Source: Mugil cephalus (taxonomy: Eukaryota > Chordata > Actinopteri > Mugiliformes > Mugilidae). From it: 64,000 nucleotides of DNA. Below the pieces are notes generated by a model. That model did no database searches and was not told the DNA's origin. It saw only the letters and a program-made list of their open reading frames with translations. A program made the position numbers and the translations under genes. The stretch spans positions 19,324,357 through 19,388,356 of the forward strand of contig NC_061789.1 in assembly GCF_022458985.1 (NCBI RefSeq), in the 5' to 3' direction. Shown piece after piece: positions 1-31,015 of the stretch; position 1 is the stretch's first letter; every line of letters begins with the position of its first letter.

Positions 1-5695
<5,695 letters not shown>

Positions 5696-5750
5696 CAACA
5701 TCGGAGCTTCTTCCAACCCTCCCCTTATGTGTTTGTCTGTGTACATTTTG

Positions 5751-5756
5751 AATAAA
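5751..5756 (+). terminator. rnf113a polyadenylation signal
   Basis: A canonical AATAAA lies 56 bp after the rnf113a stop codon, giving a very short 3' UTR. It is the only such hexamer before the opposing strada 3' end. Confidence 0.75.
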
Positions 5757-5825
5757 ATACATTTTTTAGAAGGTTTTTAACCTCACTGTCATTGCTTTCA
5801 AGTAAAAGCATTAAAGTGGACCAAG

Positions 5826-5831
5826 TTTATT
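5826..5831 (-). terminator. strada polyadenylation signal (minus strand)
   Basis: TTTATT on the plus strand reads AATAAA on the minus strand. This implies an 850 bp strada 3' UTR (about 5810-6679). The signal is only 70 bp from the opposing rnf113a signal. The UTR carries a TG microsatellite at 6420-6441 and no coding signal. Confidence 0.6.
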
Positions 5832-6679
5832 GTTAAAAGTCAAGTCTGATATTTGCAACACTTTGCTTTGCCCTCACATGTACATGCAGCCAAAACAAGC
5901 ACCAAGAAAACATTCACTTTTGACATGAGTAACAAACACCCAGAGTAAGTTCAATACATACTTCTATGCTTTGAAGGTTAAATGAACAGATGCTTATCTT
6001 GACCTCTGTACAACAAAAGAGATGCGTGAAGCATGTGATGCTGTTTATACTGTAACACAGACAGAGGGCTAAGTGTTAACATCACGTTTGGTAAATTAAC
6101 CCTGGAGAAATACAAGAAACCTTCCATCTGCTGTAGAGGGCTAACTGAGTCAGCTGTGACGACTGCCTTGCACCCTTACGGTGGTCTCACTGAGCAGATG
6201 GGCCACATCAACTGGCCGTGTTCACACAAGAGGTAGAGTGTCCCCTCTGAATATTTAGTAGCAGCTTCCCACTGATCCGTTTTATGAGAATCTTAAGGTT
6301 AAGTCTACATTTACATCCACAGACTCTCCTCTCCTCTGACACCTCAGATACTGCATGAGGAGCAGAGGAGTTCTGTTGAGTTTTTGCTCCAGGGGGCTTG
6401 TAATGTACAGTCTGTAAACGTGTGTGTGTGTGTGTGTGTGAGACAGGCAATCAGTGCAGTGCAACAACTTGTGCATATCTAGACAACAAAAGCGTTTAAG
6501 AGACATCAAAAAGAGGCAAGATGGCTGCTGGCTTTTAACCTCTGTCCAAGTACAGCAACTCCCTTTAGTGTTTTACCGGAATTTACATTATTTACAAGAG
6601 GACTGTTACAAAAACAAATCTCATCCCATCTGCTCAAAGAGTTCCTCATGGGAATCCTATGCGTGTCTCCCCACTGCTG

Positions 6680-9600
6680 TCAGAAGTCCCAGTCGTCCAC
6701 CTCCAGGTGGCTGAGACCGGACTCCAGACTGGCGAGCCCTGAGGGTGAGTCCTGTGGCTGGGAGGTCTCGTAGCTGATGATGGGCGACACGGGCCGCAGC
6801 AGCTCAGGTAGCGCCTCTGAAGGTCGTCGTTTGATCTGAGAAAGCAAAAACATTTGATTTGGGCATTTCACAGCATTTACTTTCCCACGTGTCTATGTTC
6901 AAAGTGAAATCTGAGAAATGTTTCAGTAGGTCAGACTGGGTGTCATACAGTGGCAGGAATTTGTATATTTATCTGGAATTTGTTACTATCTTCAGGAAAG
7001 TGTTTCTCAGTGCTAACACCACAAACATCCAATGAAAATTTGAAAACAAACAATTTCACTACTAATAGAAAATACATTCAGGATTCCCCCGATATCTTAC
7101 ACACCTGTTTGAAGAAGGGGTGGCCGATGAGAGTGGTGGCAGATGGTCTGAAGAAATGGGAATACAGTTAGTGTCTTGACCCTTAATCATTCATTTATTA
7201 AACATGCACGCAGAGTTTGGTCCACCTTTTTTCTGGGTCTCGCTGCAGACACAGCTCGACAAAGCCGTGGAACTGTGGGGAGAACGTCCGGTTGTAAGGA
7301 TGTCCTCCCGACGAGGAGGAGGGCTCTCCGTTTGAGTGTCGGACCCCTCCTGCTCCGGGACCCTCACAGATACCAGAGTCAGCACCGGAGCGGGACGGTG
7401 TCATGGACAGCTCCTCTGGCGGAATAGTGGTGGTGTCTAGCAAACACGGCACTGTCCCATTTAGCTTCTCAAGCAGCATCTGTGAAAATGAACTAATGTT
7501 ACTTCAACCACTTATTAATGGGGAACGAGCACATTTAATATCAAGTTCATCCAACTGAACAAACAAACTGTCGCCTCAATAGTCTTGTAAAAACAACTCT
7601 TTCTGGAGGAAAATGCATAATTCCATGCCATCAGGTTTACTGCTTTCAACAGTAGAACGCATGCGGTCTCTGCTCACCTGTGTAGCTGGCATGTCTTTGA
7701 AGGGCACATGCCCATTGGCCAATTCACAGGCTGTGATTCCGAGGCTATAGATGTCAGATCGAGAGTCATATCCCTGCAGATTCTAAGGAAAGATGTTCAA
7801 ACACAAATGGTCAGTCTACTGTCAGCATGGAGAACTGTATCCTGGAATCTCGGCTGCAGAACACTATTCCCAAAACGACTCCAAAAGGAAGGCAGAGACA
7901 GTATCAAACATTACTATACTCCAGTACCTGTTGCAGCACTTCAGGGCTCAGCCAGGGAAGCACTTTGACGCTGTACTGGGGGAAGTCGTGGACCACTTTG
8001 GCCCTCTGGCCATGCCGGATCAAACTGAAGATGCTCCGCAAACCTGACATGCAGACCTGTCCGTCCGCAGAGATCAACACATGGCCGGCCTTCACACTCC
8101 TACCCAACGCAGTTAAGACAATGAATATCACAGGGGCATATAGTTTTAAGTTAGGTTTGACTGAATGAGTGAATGTCTGATTCACTCAATATTATCCTGT
8201 TAAAACAGACACTTTTTGACCACTATTGTTTCATTTTACTTATTATGCAGTAACATACAGCTTTTAACAGCATGGCGTGTAAACAGTTTTAAAAATGGAG
8301 TTCATTCCATCCATAATTATGCAAAATATATACAATGTTGAAGGTATTCCTTAAGACCTGGTTAATGGTTCATCAATCACTTCCACCTATGAAAATGTAT
8401 GAATATATCTCCTGTGATTATTTTTTTGATGTTACCTTAGTCAAAGACTGACCAGAAGAAGACTCTTCTATTGTGAAATCAATTGAATGCTTGAGTTGCT
8501 CTTTGTTTGACATGAGAAATATTTTCGTGTCTTAAAACTAAGTGTCATTTAACGCTTAATTACCGAATAAACCAGTCTCACCTGTGCACATATCCCATGT
8601 GGTGGATGTACTCCAGAGCTTTAAGCATGCCGAGTAAAATATAGGCAATGGTCAGCTCACTCATACCATCTGCAAAATGTGTGCAGATGAGATCTCTGGC
8701 TGACCCTGCAAGATCATCAGACACAGATAAACATGATGAGAAAGCTGTTCTCTACTGACAGAGCCGGTTTTTACACCACTGTTATCCTACTTTCTTTACA
8801 TACCATAAGCCATGAAGGGTGTGATGACCCACAGTTCATTTTCAGCTATAAAGACACTCTTGTAGGGTAGAATACTGGGGTGGTGAAACAACTTTGACAC
8901 ATGAAGTTCGCCCTGTGAAGCACAAAAAAGGAAGGTACAACTGTCAAAATGGCAGACAGGGAAGATTATATCATTAGATTAGAAGATGCAGTTGGACCAG
9001 GCCGATGGGCAATACAGAGAAACTGAAGCAATGAGTTGAAATGAGGAGAAGGAAGATGACAAGAGAGCAGCATCATGTAGACTGATGGGATCACGTGAGG
9101 ATGCAGACCTGCAGATAAGTCACCATGTCATTAGTACATGACTCCAAGTCAATTCTTCGGATGGCTACGTGCTCCCCGGTGGGTCTGTATCGAGCCAGGT
9201 TGACAGTCATCAAGTCGTCCAATCCCCGGCCTAAAACACACACAGTTCATTGAAAAAAAGAAAATCATGTCTCTGTTACAAAGCTGTATTTTTTACTTAT
9301 GTTGTATGAATATTATAAAATAGCAAATAAACACATATAGTGTGTTGCAGTCACTATCCAAATACCACATTGTGTAGTTACATAATACATTTTTTACAAT
9401 TTAGATACCATTGAATACCATCATTTTATTATTACATTATATATTATTATATTATTAAAAGTGCACTGAATTTTAGATTCTTCTTTATTGTCCTTTAATG
9501 AAATTTGTTTCCAAAGTCTATACAGAGCCCCACAAGAATACACATACAACATCAACAAAATATACACATATCTATATACATGCACATATACTATATCTAT

Positions 9601-12600
9601 CTAGATAGCACCTACGTACAGTTAATGGGATATTTTGTTCAGTGCCACTATGGCCAAGGGGACAAATCTCCTGCCATAACATGCCAGAGATCTGTGTCTG
9701 GGACCAGATGGGAGCAGTGTTATGAATGGGTGGGGGGTGCCTGGGATCATATGTCATGTTGCACGCTCTGTGTGATGGCTTTGCTTTATTAAAACAAGAG
9801 ACTATGCATTTGCCTTATGTCTTAGTGCAAGACAAAAAGCCAAAGAGAAGGATATGTTCAAATCAGTACAGGCCGCAAAGTCCACGTGTGTCTGGGCTGT
9901 TACATACCAATAACAGTGAGGAGCTCATATGAGCTGCTGTCAGGGAGGAAGCTGCCCATGGTGTCGCGACGGGGGAGGGAGGTCAGACTCTCCTGACTGT
10001 CCTCACGAGCCTGGAGGTGAAGGGAAGGGAACAGAGAGAGTCAAGATTAGATATGGCACTGATTTGTTACACAGCTGGATTGTACCAAAGCGCTTGTGAG
10101 TGACTACCGGTGGCTTAGTCTCATGTGTGACATCTGTTAAATGACCAACAAAGAACAGACTAACATGTGTTACCACATTGTGTTAGCATTACCCATTACA
10201 CAAGTGGCATTAGAAAACATTAGTGACACATAACTGGCAAACCATAACAAGCACATCATCTAATGTACAGCTATTATAGTGTATAGTGTCTATTTATTTA
10301 TTAAACCAGTTCCACTTCATATAAAACTGTACATGCTGTGTTTACAGCACCAGACAGTTACAGCATCAGTATTTGATATTAACATACGTTTACTCCCAAA
10401 CAAACTACTTAACCAGTAATTGAAGAAAAGCTCGACTAAATACAGAAAAATTAAAGAGCGGACAAGGAAAAGTCTATTGCTTCATCTGCTTGGTTAAAAA
10501 AATGCTTTTGGAGATTTGCATCACAGACAGAAAAGACATTGGAGAAATGCTAATATTCCTGGCAGTGAGGACTCCTGAATTCCATCAGTTTATGGCAAGT
10601 GAAATGATGGAGATGGACAGATTGCAGTAGCAAGCTGTGGAGGCAAATGAAGGCAAGCTGTATGAATATTGGGACAGTTTTAACGTTTAAAAGAATGAGG
10701 GAACACATTCAAAATAGAATAGTGCACCTCCTCGAACGAAATGTTATCCTACCAGCCAGAGATTATTTCATAATCAGGAACGCACGACTGTGAAAATATC
10801 CTCAGACAAAACCAAGAGATGTCCCATACGTTAACACTTCCAAAAGATATTCAGAAATTTTTCAATCAACTTTATTAAACTAGAATGGCGGTTCTCGCAA
10901 ACATGCTTTGGCAGCCAAAGCTTAAGGAAAGGTCTATAAATGTTATCTAATCACACTGCCACTGTGATCAGATTAAGAAGGGGTCGCCATGCATTTCAAG
11001 AATTAACACATGGAACTCCATCATACATAGACACACTGAGGCGAGGCTGATGTCAAAACATGACACCGTATCAGACCACCATCAACTCATCAACAGGCCG
11101 TCAGCAGCACAGACAAAAGCTGTCGCTACACAAAAGATCCTTATAAACCATCAGTCGGGACTTTAAGTGGAGTTATAAAAACACATCAAAATCCAAAACA
11201 AAGCACTTGCCTGGAAGACAGCAACACGTCAGATACTCATCATTTAACTTTATGAGAGAATTACTTGTTCTCTTTGAGGATAAAAAGAATATCTACAGAA
11301 TACAAAAGGAGCCTGGGTGAGTCATGTGAGAAGGCCTAAGCTACGAGCATGTGCAGCGCGTGTCATGACCTGGACACTCATGCATACATAAATGTGCAAA
11401 GCCTTGGGGGACAGTGGATTCTGCTTAATATAAATCTGTGTGCGCACATACATATGCATGCACGCACGCACATACACAAAAGGCACATGGAGGGGGAAGG
11501 GGTTGTGGCGATGCAGTGACAGGAGTACCACACTTACTTTCCTGTGAGAGAGTCCCTGAGCTTGCTCTGGGGTAGAAAAACCACATCAATGACATAAAGA
11601 CATGTACACAAACAAAACAAGAGAAGGATCTGTGTTTAGAGAAGCGTTTGAACTGGTAAGCACAGCCTCTGGACGTGAGGGTTTGCTTCATGCAGCAGAA
11701 TTTGATAGATGACCTTTGCTGGTTTCCCAGGATTTCAAAACCAGCAGCGCTGTGTTACTGCTGACCGCCCACAAAGCGACGCTCCGTTATCACATCTGCT
11801 TGGTATTCAAACACTCTCTTACCAAACAAATGAAAAAGCACTCGATCTAAACTTCATGATCTTCCCAGATATTATAAAAGCCAATGGAAGCAGACCACTG
11901 CCAAATGAGAAATAAATTATATCCTCAAACAAACATGCAACACTGAGAAAGAACCTGCAAGCAATAAAATGAAAATGGGACAAGCTTGCCTCGAAAGACT
12001 ATATGAGCAACCCCCAAACTTAAAGATGTAACCCTGGCTGCAAAAGCTTTAAATCTTTCCAGCCTTGAAGAAGAAGCCTTTTTTGGATGTACATGTACCT
12101 GTTTTACAACATAACTTACAGAGAAAATTTCTGTATTGCACTTGCACGCACAAATCCCAAATCCAACAGCTACAGAAAACATTTATTCACTAATATTTTT
12201 GGAAGTGGAAATGTAATAATGAAGCTAAGAAAGAAGTGAAACACTGTCACTAGAATAAGTGAAGATCCATACTCAGTACAGTGCACATACTTATTATTTC
12301 AGCTTACAACATCACTGATCTATGTAAACATATCAGATATTGATATTCTGATATTCTGCTCAACACAAACATGGCCTGGGGCTGCCAACACAGCAAATTC
12401 TCTGAAGCCTGATTAACTGAGGCTGGGAATCATGCAGCCTGCTGGTAACTCTATGGATGTCTCTTGAAGCATCAATAATATTAAATTGGATTACGTTTGC
12501 AATCCTGCCACACTGTGAATCCTCGAAAACAAAAGCTGCGTATCTTGCAAGAAAATAAAACTTACAAATAATTAGCTTCAGGTTGCAGTCACAAATGATG

Positions 12601-13280
12601 CCAGTCCAGGCTAAAGTAAAGTAAAGTAGGAAAAACTGACCTGATAAGGTGACTGATCACTTATCATCCTGTTATGTTTACTTTACCATTGTGGTATGGG
12701 ATGGGTTGTATTTGTATTTAACACTAATGTGAGAGTAAATTGTTCAACACAATTCACCACAGAGATACAGTGTAATTTAGATATGATGGGAAATAAAATA
12801 TGTAATGGCCCAAAACAGTTACACACCCATATAACATGTAAGACCCTCATATCTGTATTTGAAATGTGACACCTGAGATGCATAGCAAAGCTTAAATGAG
12901 AACCGAATGTTGGTTTTGGCTTGTGCTGTTGGTCAGCCTAATGTGTGATCGGTGGTTTAGGAATGCCAAACCCTTTTGTTGTAAGTTGGTTTAGCTTGAA
13001 CCTCACCTCCAAATAACTCCAAATCCCGCAGGCTCTCCACACTCAGTTTCTCAGATACCCAACGCTGACACAGAGGGTTATTAACAGACATGGAAAAAAA
13101 AGGAGAGAAATGCAAGCGAGAATAAGGAAAGAAGTTGCAAAAACACACACAGTTGAGATTTAACTTTGTTTAGTAAAGATGAATGAGTTGATGTTGACAG
13201 TCAGGATTCATGTCCTGGAAACCACCATAATCTATGCCTAAAATTTGAAGCACTTGGCAAACACTTACAAGAAAAGACAT
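6680..13280 (-). CDS. strada: STE20-related kinase adaptor alpha (STRADA/LYK5), pseudokinase of the LKB1 complex
   Basis: Twelve coding exons in transcript order: 13280-13269, 13064-13007, 11566-11538, 10010-9908, 9230-9109, 8912-8804, 8705-8582, 8099-7928, 7782-7678, 7479-7226, 7147-7105 and 6835-6680. They join in phase to 428 aa (human about 431). The first exon gives only Met-Ser-Phe-Leu, as in human. The pseudokinase domain (about 58-370) has lost its catalytic residues: Arg92 replaces the VAIK lysine, His-Arg-Ser (185-187) replaces HRD, and Gly-Leu-Arg (205-207) replaces DFG. STRADA binds and allosterically activates the tumour suppressor kinase LKB1 together with MO25/CAB39. The C-terminal Trp-Asp-Phe matches the Trp-Glu-Phe tail that docks on MO25. 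A non-coding leader exon probably ends at 13923. stradb is less likely, given the [15 protein letters not shown] tail and the neighbours. Confidence 0.96.
9478..9792 (-). mobile_element. Degraded LINE 3' end (Rex1/Babar-like), in a strada intron
   Basis: On the minus strand this block contains a weak coding remnant resembling the last residues of fish non-LTR reverse transcriptases (a '(F/I)xPL' block). It is followed by TA/CA-rich sequence and then a terminal stretch ending in GGACAATAAAGAAG, as LINE tails do. The remnant is about 300 bp and 5'-truncated. The family assignment is from memory of the pattern. Confidence 0.4.
10011..13006 (-). other. strada introns around the 29 bp exon; otherwise empty
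   Basis: Apart from the small exon at 11538-11566, these two introns (10011-11537 and 11567-13006) show no recognisable coding sequence or RNA gene. The open frames here are short and have no family resemblance. The interval is AT-rich single-copy-looking sequence. Confidence 0.5.
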
Positions 13281-13729
13281 GGATCCTCTTGAATGTGTCA
13301 CATATGATGCAGAAAACACGTTCAGGGAATATCTGTGGAAACAAATAAAACCCCAAAACTGTGATGGACAGGATGTCTCTGTTTGGTCTCATTGGGCTGA
13401 CTAACCATACTTGTTTTGGTCTAGCATGGTCTTTAATAAACCTTAAAATTTTATCACATATGACTTCTTCAAACACAACACACATTTGTAGAATGTGCCA
13501 AACAAATTGACCAAACATATTAATTTCTGTCCATGTGTAAGTTATTTTTCATTAGCGTTAATTCGTTCGTCATCAGACAGTATCTGCCTTTAGCTGGTTT
13601 AAACGATATGTTCGTTCATGACAAATGAAAAGTGAGGGCAATCAACATTCACCCTGGCATACTAATTGTTATTACGCAATCAGATGCACTGGCTTTCTAC
13701 GGTAAGAGTTGAAGTTGCATCGAAGTGCC

Positions 13730-13760
13730 AAATAATAATAATAATAATAATAATAATAAT
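13730..13760. repeat. (AAT)n microsatellite
   Basis: About ten uninterrupted AAT triplets lie in strada intron 1, 160-190 bp beyond the probable leader-exon donor at 13922. Confidence 0.9.
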
Positions 13761-13923
13761 TAACAAATAGCAAACAGGTCTCAGGTATTGCTACTAAGCA
13801 CGCTAATGTTTCCATTATGGAGGGCGCGGGTTAGCAGCAGGAAACTCCCGTTAGCTGAAGCTGCTATCTTGACTCGTTTTAACAGCAGACAACGGCAGTA
13901 TTTTAAAGTCTTCGTAACTTACC

Positions 13924-14364
13924 TTCTAAATGCTTAGAACAAAACTGCCTGGCTCGAGTGATGCTGTATTGTAGGATAACTCGTTTAGCGAACCACCCTC
14001 TCCTGCAGGATGTATCTGACACCTTTAAACTACGCTTTCTTTAGTCGAGCGTCGTGTCGCGCACTAACAACGACACGCCCACGGAGAAACTTTGCGCACA
14101 CCGATGACGTAAACACTACTGGCCATACCAGAAACAGAGGCGCTATTGCTGGTAGCAGATACAGGTAAATAAATACGTCAGTTTAAATACTGTAACGCGT
14201 TATCGATATAAAGTCAGCCATTCAAGCTACTGAGGTTTGCGCGGGCTCGCTGAAGCCCTCTACTACTTTTTCTCGTTAAAGTATCGCCCCTTGCTGTGCA
14301 CACCGTCTTCTCGGCCTTATTGCGGCCTTAAGCTAATGCTAACAGTTTGTATATAGGTGGATCA
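13924..14364. promoter_or_regulatory. Bidirectional strada / ddx42 promoter
   Basis: A minus-strand GAAG/GTAAGTTA donor at 13923/13922 would end the strada leader exon. A plus-strand ACAG/GTAAAT donor at 14164/14165 would end a non-coding ddx42 exon. A second plus-strand donor, ATG/GTAAGG, is at about 14366. The sequence between is richer in CpG than its flanks and has no TATA box, as expected for a housekeeping divergent promoter. The two leader exons leave at most about 240 bp for both promoters. Start sites are inferred. Confidence 0.6.
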
Positions 14365-15006
14365 TGGTAAGGATAATGTTGTCTAGCTGCGCTTATATGC
14401 AACAGTCGCTCTTAACTAGCGATGGGATCCTAGTACTGGACTGTTTTACCGTCCTGCAAATGGCCAATTCGCCTTTTTAACGCAGTTACATCACTCTGTG
14501 TCCACGCTCATCGAGCACCGTTTAAAATATGAATATGATAAATGCACTATTACTTATATGCTTAAGTTACCTCGCTGAGCAAAATAAATAATAAAAAATG
14601 TTAATTGCAGCATTTGTCGTATTTTAACACAGACTGGTATATGTACAGTATACTGTATGCTTTCATTATTTTGATTAATTATTGCTGGTTTCCATTGCCA
14701 GCGAATATTCTTGAGGAAGTCCCTACAGTGAGCAAAAGTTTGAAAGTTGATGACAAACCACGAGTAAATCAACTGCGTGACCAACTGAATATAACGTAGT
14801 GAACCTGTTACCGTCCACCAATATATTGACTGGAAGTTGTCCTTATTGAAAAGATGGCAAGCTCAAGTGCAGTTAAATTTTATTGTGAGCACATTCAATA
14901 GCGATGCAAGGCAGATAAATAAGCACTACATTTTAAGATTTGGTGTAATAACAGATACATGTTATGACTTAAACCGCTCTCGTCTCCTTTTGTTTTTGAA
15001 GCACAG
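14165..15006 (+). other. ddx42 leader intron
   Basis: AT-rich sequence between the probable non-coding exon and the coding exon. The acceptor is ...TTTTTGAAGCACAG directly before CC-ATG at 15009. No coding or RNA signal is seen. Confidence 0.6.
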
Positions 15007-15008
15007 CC

Positions 15009-21077
<6,069 letters not shown>

Positions 21078-21365
21078 AGAAACACATTCATAGAATAACG
21101 AGCAACAAACTGGTCCATAGTAAGCTTGTCTGTATAGGCAGATAGCAGAGCATATCAGAGGCTGACACAAGCACAGAACTGTAGGAGGGATTTTGCCGAT
21201 AAATGAGAAGGGTACTGACGCTCCTCTCAGGTTGGTTAGAACCTATGATTTTGTCAGAGCTCAACAGAGGTTGAGATAAACACGAGCATCGCAGAGACAG
21301 CCACTGTACATATACCATCAAGACTGTTGTCACAATAAGTCAATAGGATCAAGCAATAGAGCTGT

Positions 21366-21371
21366 AATAAA
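21366..21371 (+). terminator. Proximal ddx42 polyadenylation signal
   Basis: AATAAA about 290 bp after the ddx42 stop codon. It is a candidate for the shorter of two 3' UTRs. Confidence 0.5.
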
Positions 21372-22426
21372 TCCTGCTGTCAGTAAACAATGCAAGTTAG
21401 GATGTGTTATTGTTGTTTCTTCTCACTGAGCTCCTAACATGCTTTTGTGCTTGCAAACCTGTTGCTTAATTTTCTTTTTTTTTCCAGTGGATCTTATTTG
21501 CTAAGTGTGTTTGTGTGTGTATGTTTTGTTACTCTGCAAAACTAAATCGGAGGACTGTTTGATTTTTGATTGCACTGTGTGATGACTCAGTAACACAAAA
21601 GTTCGAAACCGATATGTATAGCTCTTTTTTTGTCTTGTATTCAAGTTTTAGTGAAGTGCCTTTCCTTGGCATTTAGTCTGTCTACTCTGATTTTTTTTCA
21701 AGAAGTTGAATTTGACAAGAATTTCAAGTGTTCCTCCTAATATGGAAAATGAGAAGATTTGATTAAAAAGACTCCTTTGACATTGACTTTTGTATGTGTT
21801 TTCAATGAACAGCGTATAATATTTTTAAATTGGCTATTCCATGCTTATTTTTGACAGTTTTTTGAAATTAATTTATTTTGTAGAAAAGAATGCACTAGAA
21901 ATAATTTTGTCTGAAATGGAATGATTTAAATTTAAATATTGACTTGAATAACCATTACTAAAGCTGCTAAAATTGTAGATTTGTGGTTTCTCCCTGGGTC
22001 CACTGGAGGGCATGAACAGACACATTTCTAAATACTTGGACTTGATCATCTTGAGAACTATCATCCTGCAACATACTGCACATTAATAGGATGCTTTTGG
22101 AGTTTCAGAGTGTAAACTTTTCTGCTGAAAAATAGTAGCTGTCAAATAATTTTAGTACTGCAAACTGTAATATCTGTGAATTCTGAATATGTTCTTTATG
22201 TGTTAATGCTCTTGGATGTTTGACAGATTAATACATAAAACTAAATATACCGTAACTTTAAAATGCTTGTAATGATGGTGCAGTGTATACTGGCCAGTCA
22301 ATTCAACAAGCTGCTTTAACATTTAAATGCCTGGGATGCTATAAACTATATAAAGTATATTATAATACATCAATATATGTAAAGTCCTACGTCTGGTGCC
22401 TGGATGATGCATTTTCCCTTTGAGAA

Positions 22427-22432
22427 AATAAA
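22427..22432 (+). terminator. Distal ddx42 polyadenylation signal
   Basis: AATAAA about 1.35 kb after the stop codon, in continuous AT-rich 3' UTR-like sequence. The remaining DNA up to the limd2 promoter (about 22450-23000) shows no gene. Confidence 0.5.
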
Positions 22433-23256
22433 ATATAAATTGTTCGACTATGAACCACATTTAGATGGTAATGAGTACTTTTTTGATGACTTGTACTGAG
22501 TCATCAAAAATGTTTGCCCATGCATAGGATGTGAATACTTCTTCAGCCTCTGTCATATGTAATACCCTTATGATAATTACTTCGTATGTGTTAATAGTTA
22601 ATGCCTCTCTCAATAGTTACTGATTCAGCAACTTGGATAAAATGAAAAAAAAAGAATGATTTATTCCACGTTAATATATAGTAAAATGTTCCCAAGTTGA
22701 TGACTCATTAATTGCATGAATGATAACAAGTTAATAGACGTTCGGCTCGATGCGCTGAAAAACATCAATACCATGACATGTTCAAAAACACATAACCAAT
22801 TAAGGAACATGTGCGACAATAAAATAACTGACATCAAGCCAAAAATTATTTGCCCGGACGTGGTAACAATCAAAGGATTTCAGCGCTCATACTTGAAATT
22901 GTACCGTCATAATCATCTCTGTGCCTTTTTAAATATATTTAAATCGTGGTTGGTAGGGTTTCAATTTATGCAAAAGCTGCACGTTCTAGTCGCGTCTTGA
23001 TTTGTCCGATAACCCGTGAATGTCTCGGGAGCGGATGAGGACCAATAGCGAGCGACATCCTGCAGAAGAAAAAAATTGCTCTGCTGAAAACCGAGAAGGG
23101 GAGCGAAGCGAAGGGCAGTAACTCACCGGTACCGGGGCCGTCGTGCACAATAAAGCCTCCCACAGGAAAGTGAACGAGAGAGCAAATTTCTGCCTCTAGC
23201 TACTGAGTAAACAGGCCTTACGTTAGGAGCCAGCGTGTCGCAGACAAGAAGCGCAG

Positions 23257-31015
<7,759 letters not shown>

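Noticed and set aside
13201-13518. Minus-strand open frame of 105 codons overlapping the strada start exon
   Set aside because: It reads through the strada leader exon and its splice sites in a different frame, so it is a chance open frame.
14341-14380. ATG directly before a GTAAGG donor at about 14366, as an upstream ddx42 start
   Set aside because: Spliced to the coding exon it is out of frame with the ddx42 protein. At most it would make a very short upstream frame, and exon use here is unknown.
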